Shown one piece after another: positions 26,146 to 36,300 of a DNA stretch of 64,000 nucleotides. Below the pieces are notes generated by a model that saw nothing but the letters and a program-made list of their open reading frames with translations, was not told where the DNA came from and made no database searches. The position numbers and the translations under genes are program-made. Position 1 is the first letter of the stretch, and each line of letters opens with the position of its first letter. Where the stretch lies: contig JANNYF010000012.1 in assembly GCA_031409955.1 (NCBI GenBank), positions 1 through 64,000 on the forward strand, given 5' to 3'. This DNA is from JAFDVL01 sp031409955. Lineage in GTDB: Bacteria; Acidobacteriota; Blastocatellia; RBC074.

Positions 26146-26793
26146 ATGAAGTTTTACTCTCGTTTGTTGTTAGCCCCGACGTTGTTGCTGCTGGCAGTGA
26201 CAGCGTTCTCGCAAACCCCCACCCCTAAACCGGGACAAGCCGCTCCCGCTGCTTCTGCCGCAGGCGCTGATTTACCGAAACCGAAGATTGCTTTCGTCAA
26301 CACCGCCGCGTTCGCGGAAGGGATTGGCGAGTTGAAAGTCCTCTACGACAAAATGGGCGCCGAGTTTGCTCCCCGCATGTCCGAACTAGGTTCCATGAAA
26401 TCGGCAATTGAAGCCAAGCAGGAACAACTAAACAAAAACGGAGCGAAGCTGACTCCGCAACAGGCCCGCAAGTTGCAGGAAGACATTGAACAATTGACCA
26501 AAGAAGGAAAACGCAAACAGGAAGATTACCAGGCGGACATTCAAAAGCGCGAAGAAGAAGTGACTGGCGCGACTTACGGCAAGGTCAATGAATTTCTGAA
26601 CAAGTATGTGGCCGAAAAAGGCATTACTATCGTGTTCAGCACCATGGCAGTCGCCGAAGCCAATCTAATTCTTTACATTGATCCAAAGGCCGAAGTTACG
26701 CAGGATTTTATCACCAGTTACAATAAAGCCCATCCGGCTCCGGCAGCACCGCAAACGGCGACTGCCCCTGCTACCGCAAAACCAAAACCATAA
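26146..26793 (+). CDS. skp: Periplasmic chaperone, Skp/OmpH family (copy 1)
   Basis: A 215-residue protein that would hold unfolded outer-membrane proteins in the periplasm before delivery to BamA. The start at 26146 (GGAGAA upstream) gives a signal peptide (MKFYSRLLLAPTLLLLAVTA, FSQ). A Pro/Ala linker leads to the typical IAFVNTAAFAEGIGELK strand and two long charged helices that form the Skp tentacles (about 75-150). An Ala/Pro tail follows. It lies in the bamA block, 31 nt before a second copy. Confidence 0.88.
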   Translation: MKFYSRLLLAPTLLLLAVTAFSQTPTPKPGQAAPAASAAGADLPKPKIAFVNTAAFAEGIGELKVLYDKMGAEFAPRMSELGSMKSAIEAKQEQLNKNGAKLTPQQARKLQEDIEQLTKEGKRKQEDYQADIQKREEEVTGATYGKVNEFLNKYVAEKGITIVFSTMAVAEANLILYIDPKAEVTQDFITSYNKAHPAPAAPQTATAPATAKPKP

Positions 26794-26824
26794 CGCTCTT
26801 ATACAAACTAGAAGGAGAAGAAGT

Positions 26825-27448
26825 ATGAAAAAGATTTTCTTAACAATTGCAGTGTTGAGTTTGTTGGCCCTCGCGGTCGCTGCCCAAACACCTCGCCCGG
26901 CAGGCGGCGCGCCTGCTTCGGGAGCTGCGGCGCCACCAACTGGCGGCACCGGCGCAGAAGGCAAAATTGCCATCATCAATTCCTCCGCCTTCGACGCTGA
27001 AATTGGGGAACTCCGCGTCAAGCTCGAAGCTCTGGTAGGGGAATTAGAACCCAAGAAAAAAGAAATCGAAGGCCAACAAAACGAATTCACCCGGATCAAG
27101 AACGACATCCAAACCAAAGGTGGCACCGTCACCGCGCAAGTCCGCGATCAATGGGTCGAACAGGCCACCGATCTGGAGAAAAGAATCAAACGGATGGCGG
27201 AAGATTACGAAGCCATGGCGCAAAAACGCGTGGGCGAAGCGACCCAACCGACGTATGCCAAGATTAGCGATGCGCTCAACAAATACGCTTCGACAAAAGG
27301 CATTGCCGTCGTAATTGACGGCGTGGTCGCGCAACAGCAACGCTTCCTGTTGTGGGCGCTCCCGACCACCGACATCACGACGGATTTCATTAAAGAGTAC
27401 AACGCGAAAAATCCGGTTCCGGCCCCCGCCGCGCCCGCTAAGAAATAA
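26825..27448 (+). CDS. skp: Periplasmic chaperone, Skp/OmpH family (copy 2)
   Basis: A 207-residue paralogue of the preceding gene. The start at 26825 follows AGAAGGAGAAGAAGT. It has a signal peptide (MKKIFLTIAVLSLLALAVAA), a Gly/Ala/Pro linker (about 22-45), the strand KIAIINSSAFDAEIGELR and long helices (about 65-145). Both copies keep the same domain order but differ clearly in sequence, so the duplication is not recent. Skp works as a trimer, and two subunit types could form mixed trimers or serve different clients. Confidence 0.87.
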   Translation: MKKIFLTIAVLSLLALAVAAQTPRPAGGAPASGAAAPPTGGTGAEGKIAIINSSAFDAEIGELRVKLEALVGELEPKKKEIEGQQNEFTRIKNDIQTKGGTVTAQVRDQWVEQATDLEKRIKRMAEDYEAMAQKRVGEATQPTYAKISDALNKYASTKGIAVVIDGVVAQQQRFLLWALPTTDITTDFIKEYNAKNPVPAPAAPAKK

Positions 27449-27464
27449 CGCGTGCTCACTTTTC

Positions 27465-27519
27465 AATTGTAGGCAGTAGGCAGTAGGGAAGTCGCCCAAT
27501 TGTCTACTGCTTACTTTTT
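27465..27519. repeat. GTAGGCA-type hairpin before lpxD
   Basis: GTAGGCAGTAGGCAGTAGGG (within 27465-27488) is followed by CTACTGCTTAC at 27504-27514, which pairs with GTAGGCAGTAG with one mismatch, and then TTTTTA. It could act as a weak terminator between skp and lpxD. AATTG also occurs at both sides. Confidence 0.55.
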
Positions 27520-27537
27520 ATAGCGCACCAACCAACA

Positions 27538-28566
27538 ATGACCCTCGCCGAACTAGCCAACTTAATCGGCACTGAATGGCGCGGCGCTGGCACGACCGAA
27601 GTCACAGGCGTTGCCGCGCTTGGTGCGACGACCGCCAGCGAAGTGACGTTCATTGCCGACGCGGCAAAGCTGAGCCATTGGCTTGAGCATGTGGATGAAT
27701 TCGTTGCCGCTGCGTTAATCCTGCCCGAACGGTTTGCTGATCACGAAGCTCTGACGCAAACGCCGCTCTTGCTGGCCAAAGACGCCAAGCTCGCGTTTGC
27801 TCGTGCGATCCACGCGTTTCACGGCAAGCCCTACGAACCGCGCGGCGTCAGCGCAGATTTGCAACTTGGTGCTGGTTCGACGGTCGGCGCGGATTGTTCG
27901 ATTCATCCGCGCGTGACGATTGGTCGTGCTTCGGTGATTGGCGACCGCGTGACCTTGTATCCCGGCGTCGTCGTTGGGGATCGTTGCAAGATTGGCGATG
28001 ATTCCGTGATTTTTCCGAACGTGTCCATTTACGACGATTGTGAGCTTGGCGCGCGCTGTCGCCTGCACAGCGGTGTCGTGATTGGTGCCGACGGTTTCAG
28101 CTTTACGCCCGACGAACAAGGTCATCAATACAAGTTGTTGCAGGTTGGGCGCGTTATTCTTGAAGACGAGGTCGAGATCGGCGCGAATTGTTGCGTAGAC
28201 CGCGCTGGCTTTGGCGAAACGCGCATCCGACGCGGCGCGAAGTTCGACAACTTAATTCAAATCGGCCACAACTGCGACATCGGCGAAGACACCGTCGTTG
28301 CTGCTTTGACAGGCTTTTCCGGCGGCGCAACCGTTGGGCGTAACGTCATCATCGCCGGACAGGTCGGCACGAACCAGCACATCACGATTGGCGACCGCGC
28401 CATTGTCACTGCTCGCACAGGCGTCACCAAAAGTGTCGAAGCAGGCAAGATCGTCGGCGGTCTGCCCGTGCAAGACCACATGAAATGGCGCAGGCTCCAA
28501 GCCCTGATCGCCAAACTGCCAGAGTTGTTTGCGAGAGTGAAGAACCTGGAAAAAGACAGGTCTTGA
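27538..28566 (+). CDS. lpxD: UDP-3-O-acylglucosamine N-acyltransferase
   Basis: A 342-residue enzyme of the third step of lipid A synthesis, adding the N-linked 3-hydroxyacyl chain from acyl-ACP. The N-terminal uridine-binding domain (about 1-100) is followed by a left-handed parallel beta-helix of hexapeptide repeats (about 105-310). The catalytic His lies in IQIGHNCDIG (His244). The family segments DRAGFGETRI and IIAGQVG are present, and a C-terminal helix ends the protein. Its length is usual. The ATG at 27538 has only a weak ribosome site. It lies in the order skp-lpxD-fabZ-lpxA. Confidence 0.96.
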   Translation: MTLAELANLIGTEWRGAGTTEVTGVAALGATTASEVTFIADAAKLSHWLEHVDEFVAAALILPERFADHEALTQTPLLLAKDAKLAFARAIHAFHGKPYEPRGVSADLQLGAGSTVGADCSIHPRVTIGRASVIGDRVTLYPGVVVGDRCKIGDDSVIFPNVSIYDDCELGARCRLHSGVVIGADGFSFTPDEQGHQYKLLQVGRVILEDEVEIGANCCVDRAGFGETRIRRGAKFDNLIQIGHNCDIGEDTVVAALTGFSGGATVGRNVIIAGQVGTNQHITIGDRAIVTARTGVTKSVEAGKIVGGLPVQDHMKWRRLQALIAKLPELFARVKNLEKDRS

Positions 28567-28650
28567 GAGTCTGGAGAGTCTGGAGAGTCTGGAGAGTCCT
28601 ATTGCTGCATGACTCTCCAGACTCTCTGGACTTTATAGACTCTCTAGACT
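28565..28650. repeat. GAGAGTCTG-type hairpin before fabZ
   Basis: GAGAGTCTG occurs four times in tandem (28565-28598, last unit partial). After a 12-nt spacer the complement, GACTCTCCAGACTCTCTGGAC (28611-28631), is followed by further related units to about 28650. This gives a long stem of up to 20 bp. It fills the lpxD-fabZ gap and shares its unit with 25929-25993. It is not a CRISPR: the unit is 9 nt and has no spacers. Confidence 0.75.
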
Positions 28651-28659
28651 CAACCCCTT

Positions 28660-29097
28660 ATGGACATTTTAGAAATTCAATCCCTGATCCCGCATCGTTA
28701 CCCGTTCTTACTGATTGACCGCATTGTGGAACTCGAACCGCTCAAGCGCATCGTGGCCATCAAAAACGTAACGATGAACGAGCCGTTTTTTCAAGGCCAC
28801 TTCCCCGGCGTACCCGTGATGCCCGGCGTGTTGATTATCGAAGCGATGGCGCAGGCGGGGGCGGTTTTATTGTTCCGCGAAGTCCCCGACCGCGCAAACA
28901 AACTCATGTATTTTGCCGCCATCGAATCAGCCCGCTTTCGCAAACCCGTCACACCTGGCGATCAATTGCGGCTCGAAATTGAGGTGATTAAGTATCGCAG
29001 CGGCTACGGCAAATTGAGCGGGAAAGCCTACGTGGACGGCGCGGTCGTTTGCGAAGCCATTGTCACGTCCGTCACGACCGATAAGCCGAAGGCATAA
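28660..29097 (+). CDS. fabZ: 3-hydroxyacyl-ACP dehydratase FabZ
   Basis: A 145-residue hot-dog-fold dehydratase of fatty-acid elongation that draws on the same 3-hydroxyacyl-ACP pool used by LpxA and LpxD. The motifs HRYPFLLIDR (12-21) and FFQGHFPGVPVMPGVL with catalytic His47 are present, and Glu61 lies in IIEAMAQAGA. The length matches the family. Its place between lpxD and lpxA is the common bacterial order. Confidence 0.97.
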   Translation: MDILEIQSLIPHRYPFLLIDRIVELEPLKRIVAIKNVTMNEPFFQGHFPGVPVMPGVLIIEAMAQAGAVLLFREVPDRANKLMYFAAIESARFRKPVTPGDQLRLEIEVIKYRSGYGKLSGKAYVDGAVVCEAIVTSVTTDKPKA

Positions 29098-29160
29098 ATA
29101 TGCGGTTTGATAGGTGTGATTGGTTTGCCTTCCAATCCGCACTCCGCATTCTGCACTCCT

Positions 29161-29931
29161 ATGCTCCATCCCACCGCCATCATCAGCCCCAGCGCCACCA
29201 TTGGCAACAATGTCTCCATCGGCCCCTATTCATTGATCGGCGATCACGTCACCTTGCACGATGAAGTCAACATCGCCGGGCACGTCGTCATCGAAGGCCC
29301 GTGCGAAATCGGCAGTGGCACCCAGATTTTCCCCTTCGCTTCCATCGGACAACCACCACAGGATTTGAAGTTCGCAGGCGAAGAAACCCGCCTCATCATC
29401 GGCGAGCGCAACGTGATCCGCGAATATGTGACGATGAATCGCGGCACAGCGGGCGGCGGCGGCCTGACTTCGATAGGCAACGACAATTTGTTTATGGCGC
29501 AAGCCCACATCGCCCACGATTGTCACGTCGGCTCGCACACCGTCTTTGCCAATGCAGGCACGTTAGCCGGTCACGTCGAAGTCGCCGACCACGCCACCAT
29601 CGGAGCCTACAGCGCCGTGCATCAATTCTGTCGTGTTGGGAGGCACGCATTTGTCGGCGGTTTTTCGGTCGTCGTGAAAGACGCGTTGCCCTACGCGCGC
29701 ACGGTCGGCAATCACGCCAGTTGTTACGGCGCGAACGCGATTGGCCTGCGCCGCAAAGGCTTCTCGAACGAAGAAATCCGCCACATCCAACACGCCTTCC
29801 ACATTTTGCTCACCTCCAAGCTCAACACTACGCAAGCCCTTGAACGATTGAAGGCTGAAATGACGGGGCTGCCAGAGATTGATTACTTGATTGAGTTCAT
29901 CGAAACTTCGTCGCGCGGCGTGGTCAAATGA
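29161..29931 (+). CDS. lpxA: UDP-N-acetylglucosamine O-acyltransferase
   Basis: A 256-residue enzyme of the first step of lipid A synthesis. The left-handed beta-helix starts MLHPTAIISPSATIGNNVSI. The catalytic His is in AHIAHDCHVG (His119, matching E. coli His125), and HQFCRVGRHAFVGG and the C-terminal helical domain (about 190-256) are typical. The start at 29161 gives the family length. The 29098-29160 gap contains related units such as CCGCACTCCGCATTCTGCAC. The lipid A block ends here, with an Rpn-like gene 18 nt further on. Confidence 0.96.
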   Translation: MLHPTAIISPSATIGNNVSIGPYSLIGDHVTLHDEVNIAGHVVIEGPCEIGSGTQIFPFASIGQPPQDLKFAGEETRLIIGERNVIREYVTMNRGTAGGGGLTSIGNDNLFMAQAHIAHDCHVGSHTVFANAGTLAGHVEVADHATIGAYSAVHQFCRVGRHAFVGGFSVVVKDALPYARTVGNHASCYGANAIGLRRKGFSNEEIRHIQHAFHILLTSKLNTTQALERLKAEMTGLPEIDYLIEFIETSSRGVVK

Positions 29932-29949
29932 CGCTGCAACCGAAAAGCC

Positions 29950-30978
29950 ATGAAAGCCCCGAAAAATAAAGCTACAACCGAAGCCCCCTCCGATCAGGAC
30001 AATGCATGGAAAGAGTTGCTTGACCTGCATTTCCGCGAGTTCATGGAGTTCTTCTTTCCGGCCATTGCTGCTGAAATCAACTGGGCGCGCCAGCCCGTGT
30101 TTCTCGACAAAGAATTGCCGAAGCTCGAACCTGCCAACACGTCGGGCGCGCGCATTGCGGACAAGCTGGCGCAAGTGTGGCGGCTCGATGGTGGCGAAAT
30201 TTATGTGATGTTGCACAGCGAAATTCAAGGACGCGCAAGAGCGGAATTCAATCGTCGCATGTACGTGTATAACTACCGCATCAGCGACCGCGACAAAGCG
30301 GAAGTCGTGAGCCTCGGCGTCGTCACTGGCAGCGTTAAGAATGTTGCGTTGGGACGCTACGAAACCGAACGCTGGGGCTGTCGGTTGGTGTTTGAGTTTC
30401 CGGTGGTGAAAATCACAGACTGGCGTGGGCGCGAAGCAGAACTGGAAAACAGCCGCAATCCGTTTGCGCTGGTGGTGCTGGCACAATTGAAATTGCTGGC
30501 AATCAAAGGCAAGCCTGAGCGAAAATACGCGGCGAAACGCGACTTGATGTTGCTGCTCTTGCAAGCAGGTTATAACAAGGACTACATTCGATCCCTGCTG
30601 CGCTTCCTGGATTGGATTATCCGCTTGCCCAAAGAAGTAGAAGCGCAATTGCAATTTGAGATCGAAAAAAAGACGAAAGGAAAAGCTATGCCATACGTGA
30701 CAAGTTGGGAACGAAGAGGGATGGAACGCGGTCAGGAAATTGGTCAGAAAATTGGTCAGAAAATCGGTCAGAAAATCGGAGAAGAGATTGGCAAGGAAAA
30801 AGGCCAGAAGGAAATGTTGCTCCAGTTGCTGAGGTGGAAGTTCGGCGAACTCGAAACGGAAGTCGCCGCCAAAATTGAGCAACTGCCAGTCTCGCGCCTC
30901 AACCGATTGGCCAAAGCCTTGCTGAATTTTACGAAGCCGACTGACCTGACGCGCTGGCTCGACCGGAATGCAGGTTGA
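29950..30978 (+). CDS. Rpn-family PD-(D/E)XK nuclease-like protein with DUF4351
   Basis: A 342-residue protein of the Rpn/YhgA-like family of recombination-promoting nucleases, often labelled transposase. The N-terminal fold (about 15-190) shows KELLDLHFREFMEFFFP, then ADKLAQVWRLDGGEIYVML and HSEIQGR-F-RRMYVYNYR, where Asp, Glu and Gln form the PD-(D/E)XK-type site. The C-terminal DUF4351-like part (about 285-340: MLLQLLRWKFGELETEVAAK) ends the protein. Between them is the low-complexity run GQEIGQKIGQKIGQKIGEEI, from a 12-nt DNA repeat. It sits alone after lpxA with no mobile-element ends. Confidence 0.85.
   Translation: MKAPKNKATTEAPSDQDNAWKELLDLHFREFMEFFFPAIAAEINWARQPVFLDKELPKLEPANTSGARIADKLAQVWRLDGGEIYVMLHSEIQGRARAEFNRRMYVYNYRISDRDKAEVVSLGVVTGSVKNVALGRYETERWGCRLVFEFPVVKITDWRGREAELENSRNPFALVVLAQLKLLAIKGKPERKYAAKRDLMLLLLQAGYNKDYIRSLLRFLDWIIRLPKEVEAQLQFEIEKKTKGKAMPYVTSWERRGMERGQEIGQKIGQKIGQKIGEEIGKEKGQKEMLLQLLRWKFGELETEVAAKIEQLPVSRLNRLAKALLNFTKPTDLTRWLDRNAG
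30730..30789 (+). repeat. 12-nt tandem repeat inside Rpn-like gene
   Basis: Four near-identical units of GGTCAGAAAATT (30730-30777) and a decayed fifth encode Gly-Gln-Lys-Ile repeats. The unit is a multiple of three, so changes in copy number would keep the frame and only lengthen or shorten the linker. Confidence 0.85.
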
Positions 30979-31033
30979 GATCACGACCACTCAATCCACA
31001 GCATACAAATGTTCGCTTTCAGGAGGAAAATCT

Positions 31034-33289
31034 ATGCAACCCCGTCTGCTTTGTTTGTTTGTTTCACTCTTCACCGTTTCTCTCTTATTCGCTTATCACG
31101 GCACGGCCAAAATGGAGATTCTGCAAGTCGAACTCCAACCACTCGCCGCACAAGCCAAACGCTTGATCGAAACGCTCAATTATCTCGGCGCGCCGCTCAG
31201 CAATGCCGATAAACAGGCGCTCGAACGCGCGAGTGCGCAAACCGATGCGGCCAACGCGACGCGGCAAATCCAAGACATCCTTGACAAACATTGCCTCTAC
31301 GAAATTCACATCAACCCGGAAAGTCGCGTCAAAGTCACACAAGCAAAAGCCAAGCCCGAACTCGTCGAAAACGGTTGGCGCACGTTCCTCATCAAAGTCC
31401 ACAACGAGGCCGGCGTGACCGCAGAACTCAAAGCCGAAAGCACGAATGCGCTGAAAGTTTATGTGGGCAGCAAAGGAAGCCCGAATCCGGCGCAAACCAT
31501 CAAGCCGAGCGATGTGCGCGACCGCTGGCTGGATTTGAGTTTGTACACCAAACCGCCGATGAAACCGCAATTATCGGGCTTAAATCTCGAATACAAAATC
31601 ATTCAACTCTACAGCCGCGATGTCGGCAAACGCGAAGCCAAAGTCAGTTTCAATGTCGGGCAAGGTTCGCAAGACATCGGCTTTCGCAACGACGCCGATA
31701 TTTTGTTTACGTGTTTGCCTTCGACTGAAATTACGTTGAATGTGCTAGACGAAAAAGGTAAGCCAACGACCGCTTCGTTTATCATTCGCGACAAGCTGGG
31801 CAACGTGTATCCATCGCAGGCGAAACGGCTCGCGCCCGACTTCGCGTTTCATCCGCAGATTTATCGCAGTCACGGCGAGAAGGTGAAATTGCCTGTGGGC
31901 GAATACTTGATTGAATTCACGCGCGGCCCGGAATATTTGGTCAAAACACAAACTGTCAACGTCGTCGCAGGCAGGCCGCAGACGTTGAATTTCAAACTCG
32001 AACGCTGGATTGACCTCGCCAAATTAGGCTGGATTTCGGGCGATCATCACATTCACGCGGCGGGTTGTATGCACTACGAAACGCCGTCGCAGGGCGTGCA
32101 GCCCGAGGATATGATGCGCCACATTCTCGGCGAAGATTTGAAGATCGGCAGCGTGTTGACGTGGGGGCCGTGCTATTACTATCAAAAGCAATTTTTTGAA
32201 GCCAAAGATCATAAGCTGTCGCAACCCGATTACCTGATGCGGTATGACCTGGAAGTCTCCGGCTTTCCGTCGAGCCACGCCGGGCATCTCGTGATGCTGC
32301 GGCTGAAAGAGCAGGATTATCCGAACACCAAAGTCATCGAAGATTGGCCGACGTGGGATTTGCCGGTGTTGCAATGGGGCAAAGCCCAAGGCGCAGTCGT
32401 CGGCTTTGCGCATTCAGGCTTTGGCTTAGCAATCAACGCGGACAAATTGCCGAGTTATGAAGTACCCAAGTTTGACGGCATCGGCGCGAATGAATACATC
32501 GTAGACGTGACGCACGACGCGGTGGATTTCATCTCGACCGTAGACACGCCTGCGCTGTGGGAACTGAACATCTGGTATCACACGTTGAATGTCGGTTTTC
32601 GCACGCGCATCAGCGGCGAGACTGACTTCCCGTGCATTTACGGCGAGCGGGTTGGCTTGGGTCGCAGCTATGTCAAGCTTGATGGCAAGTTGAATTACGA
32701 AGCCTGGGTGGAAGGCATCAAAGCCGGGCGCAATTACGTGTCCGATGGCAAGAGTCATTTGCTCGACTTTGCCGTCAACGGCGTGCTGATGGGCCTGAAC
32801 AACAGCGAAGTGAAATTGACAAAGTCCGAAACCGTGCGCGTGACGGCGAAAGTTGCTGCGCGTTTGGACGCACAACCGAATGACGCGATTCGCAACTTGC
32901 GCAAGCCGTTTTGGGATTTGGAACGGTCGCGCATCGGACAATCACGCGAAGTGCCAGTGGAGTTGATCGTTAACGGGGAAGCGGTGGCGCAGAAAATGAT
33001 TGTGGCCGATGGTCGCATTCAGGATTTGCAATTTGAGATTCCGATTGCGAAAAGCAGTTGGGTCGCGCTGCGTGTATTGCCTTCGTCGCACACGAACCCA
33101 ATCTTCGTCCTCGTCAACAATCAACCGATTCGCGCATCGCAGCAAAGCGCCGAATGGTGCTTGAAAGCGGTGGATCAATGCTGGACGCAAAAAGCGCCGA
33201 AGATTTCGGCCAAGGAGCGCGGTGATGCCGAAAAAGCTTACGAGCACGCGCGGCAGGTCTATCAGAAAATTCTCGCCGAAAGTAGGTAG
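31034..33289 (+). CDS. Exported CehA/McbA-type metallohydrolase-like protein
   Basis: A 751-residue protein. The ATG at 31034 has AGGAGGAAAATCT in front. The signal peptide is about 1-22 (LFVSLFTVSLLFA). The N-terminal half (about 25-320) is a helical segment followed by beta-sandwich domains (ITLNVLDEKGKPTTASFIIR). From about 325 to 640 it resembles the PHP-like domain of CehA/McbA metal hydrolases, with metal ligands in WISGDHHIHAAGC (about 334-345) and later His residues (FAHSGFGLA). A C-terminal beta domain follows. It is probably a periplasmic hydrolase of unknown substrate. It lies 79 nt upstream of a TonB-dependent receptor gene, so uptake and hydrolysis may be linked. Confidence 0.75.
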   Translation: MQPRLLCLFVSLFTVSLLFAYHGTAKMEILQVELQPLAAQAKRLIETLNYLGAPLSNADKQALERASAQTDAANATRQIQDILDKHCLYEIHINPESRVKVTQAKAKPELVENGWRTFLIKVHNEAGVTAELKAESTNALKVYVGSKGSPNPAQTIKPSDVRDRWLDLSLYTKPPMKPQLSGLNLEYKIIQLYSRDVGKREAKVSFNVGQGSQDIGFRNDADILFTCLPSTEITLNVLDEKGKPTTASFIIRDKLGNVYPSQAKRLAPDFAFHPQIYRSHGEKVKLPVGEYLIEFTRGPEYLVKTQTVNVVAGRPQTLNFKLERWIDLAKLGWISGDHHIHAAGCMHYETPSQGVQPEDMMRHILGEDLKIGSVLTWGPCYYYQKQFFEAKDHKLSQPDYLMRYDLEVSGFPSSHAGHLVMLRLKEQDYPNTKVIEDWPTWDLPVLQWGKAQGAVVGFAHSGFGLAINADKLPSYEVPKFDGIGANEYIVDVTHDAVDFISTVDTPALWELNIWYHTLNVGFRTRISGETDFPCIYGERVGLGRSYVKLDGKLNYEAWVEGIKAGRNYVSDGKSHLLDFAVNGVLMGLNNSEVKLTKSETVRVTAKVAARLDAQPNDAIRNLRKPFWDLERSRIGQSREVPVELIVNGEAVAQKMIVADGRIQDLQFEIPIAKSSWVALRVLPSSHTNPIFVLVNNQPIRASQQSAEWCLKAVDQCWTQKAPKISAKERGDAEKAYEHARQVYQKILAESR

Positions 33290-33368
33290 CTTCTTTGCTC
33301 TTCCGAAAAGTCGGAGTACTATCCAGCCAAGCGGCTAAAATTCAACAAACTGAATACTGGAGGAACCC

Positions 33369-36300
33369 ATGCGTTTATTAACCCTGCTCGCGCTCCTTTG
33401 CTGTTGCCACTTGGCCTTTGCCCAAACCAATGCAGCCCTTTCTGGCACAGTCACCGATAAAACCGAAGCAATGATTCCTGGGGCGACCATCATCGCCGAA
33501 CACGTTAAGACAGGCGTCAAAAACACGACGACTTCGAACGATTCAGGCGTGTACTCGTTTCCGACGTTGCAACCGGGCGTGTACCAAATCTCAGCAGAAA
33601 AACCAGGCTTCAAGAAATTGGTCATGACGAATTTCGGCTTGGAAATCTCGGCGCGCGCGAGCCTCAATCTGGCGCTCGAAGTTGGCGAGATTACGGAAAG
33701 CTCTGTCAACATCAGTGCCGCTGTTGATACCGCGCTGGCGCTCGGCACAAATTCTGTGGGCGGCGTCATCAATGGACAGAAGGTGCAAGAACTGCCCTTG
33801 CCCGGACGCGATGCGTTGGGCTTGGTGTTGACCCAGGCGGGGCTGGTGGGCAGCAACTTTGCGGGCGCGCGCATCGGCACGCTGAACGTCTCGCGCAACG
33901 GCATCAATGTGATGGATCAGCGCATCAATTCCGGCGTGAACTCTACGTTTTTTAATAGCGTGGATACAGTGGATGAAGTCAAAGTTATTACGTCCCCCGC
34001 TGACGCCGAATACGGGCGCGGCTCCGGGCAGGTTCTGATTACGACCAAATCCGGCGGCAATCAATTTCACGGCAGCGTCTTCAACTTTCATCGCAATACC
34101 GCGCTGAATGCTAACACGTGGTTCAATAACCTGCAGGGCATTCCGCGCAATACGTTGATTCGCAATAATTATGGCGGACGATTGGGCGGTCCGATCTGGT
34201 TTCCCAAGAAAGCCTTTGGCCCCATGAACTATGACGGACGCAATCGCAGCTTCTTCTTCGTTGCCTTTGAAGGCACGCGCGAACGAGCGAAAGCACCAAC
34301 GACGGTCACTGTCTTCACACCAACGGCCAAACAGGGAATTTACCGCTTTTATCCTGGCGTCCGAAACGGCAATGCCAATGCGGCGGTGCCGACCGTTGAT
34401 TTGTCCGGGAATCCGATCAAGCCCGCAACAGCGACAGGCGACTTGCAAGCCATCAACCTCTTTGGACGTGATCCGCTGCGTTCGCGTCCTGATCCCACGG
34501 GGCTGGTGCAAAAACAACTGGCCGCGATGGCACTTCCGAATAACTATCGCTTTGGTGATGGGCTGAACACCGCTGGGTATACGTGGGTGCGACCCTTCAC
34601 GTTTGATTCCAATCAATTGACGATGCGCTTCGATCATCAATTCACCTCGAGTCATCGCGTCTCGGTGGAATACCTGCGCGAAACAAATGGCGGATTGAAT
34701 CAATTCCTGGCGCAACCGTTGCCGGATTCGCCGGGCGGGTCGTATCAAGACAACACGAATTTTTATTCGATCTCGTACATTGCTACGCTTTCGCCCCGGT
34801 TAGTCAACGAAGTACGCGGCGGTGCTTCCCGCACATTGATTCGCTTTGAAGCGCCGTGGGAGTCGTCAAGCGGGCGTGCTTTTTTACCCTCGTCAAATAA
34901 TCAAATCTATGTGCCGGTCTACCTTTCGGTCACGACGCCCATCAATCAAAGCAACGATCCGCAAGGCCGGATTTCGCCTCTCTATCAATACAGCGACACA
35001 ATCACCTGGTTGCGCGGCAAGCACAATTTCAAAGGTGGCGCAGAGGTTCGCTTTGCCAGCACGAACGGCTTTAATTCCTTTACGGTGTTGCCGCGTGCGG
35101 CGATTGGAGTGGGCGGCCCTGCCATTACCAATATTTCCACTATCCCAAACATTGGATTGAATTTGGGAGGGGCGCAAAACATGCTGAATGATTTGACCGG
35201 CTCGCTCTCGACGATTCAACAAGCCTTCAATTCGCCCGGCGGACAATCCCCGACCTTCCTCGCTGGCGAAGGCAAACAACGCACGTGGCGGCAGCGTGAA
35301 TTCAGTTTGTTTTTCAAAGACGATTACAAAGTGAGACCAAATCTGACGCTGAATCTGGGCGTGCGTTACGAATATTACGGCGTTCCGTGGGAGGCCAACG
35401 GCAAGACGGCGGGACTCGTCAATGGCTCCGCTGGCATCTTCGGAATTTCCGGGACAGGCTTTGCCGATTTGTATCAACCGGGCCGCAACAACGGGCAATT
35501 GACGCAAATCAAATTGGTCGGCAAAAAATCGCCGAATGGGGGCGAACAACTCTACCGTGACGATTGGAATAATTTTGCGCCAGCGGTCGGATTGAGTTGG
35601 TCACTGCCGTGGTTGGGACGAGATAAGACGGTACTGCGCGTGGGCTACGGTATTGGATATGAACGCAATTCGCTGCGGTTATTGGATGTCGTCGCGGGCG
35701 ATCAACCGGGCTTGCGCACGGTGACGACTTTTCGGCAAACCGCCTATCTGGATTTGTCCAAAGTGGTCTTGCCGCTCACGCCCGACGTGGCCCCGTTGAC
35801 GACTGTGCCGTTGACGGATCGCACACAAACTGTCCGCGCATTTGATTCCAACCTGCGCACCCCGTATGTCCAGAATTGGAATCTCTCGATCCAGCGCCAA
35901 TTGTCATCCAACTTCGCGTTGGATGTACGGTATGTCGGCAACAAAGGGACCAAGCTGATTCGCGGCGCGAATATCAACGAAGCCAATATCTTTGAGACGG
36001 GGATTCTGGAAGCCTTCAATGCCGTGCGCGCAGGCGGGACGCATCCATTTTTGGAAAACATGTTTCGCGGTTTGAATCTCGGTTCTGGTGCTATCAACGG
36101 TACAACGGTTACAGCAGGGCAATCGCTCCGCGCTAGCACGCAAACGCAAGGGTTTTTTGCGAACGGCAATGTAGGCGGTTTTGCCAACTTCGTGAACAGC
36201 ACCAATCTGTTCACGGGCGTGGCGGGAGGGTTGTTGCGCCGCGCAGATTTGCCGGAAAACTTTATCGTTGGCAATCCGCAATTCGCAGCGGCGAATCTGA

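Noticed and set aside
28565..28650. Tandem GAGAGTCTG run as a possible CRISPR
   Set aside because: The unit is 9 nt, without spacers, and turns into its own complement; no cas gene is near.
29563..30990. Long minus-strand open frame of 475 codons over lpxA and the Rpn-like gene
   Set aside because: It opposes two recognisable genes, has no ribosome site and a low-complexity translation (repeated Phe/Leu/Asn).
33591..34748. Minus-strand open frame of 385 codons inside the TonB-dependent receptor gene
   Set aside because: It lies wholly within the receptor gene on the opposite strand and its translation has no recognisable domain.
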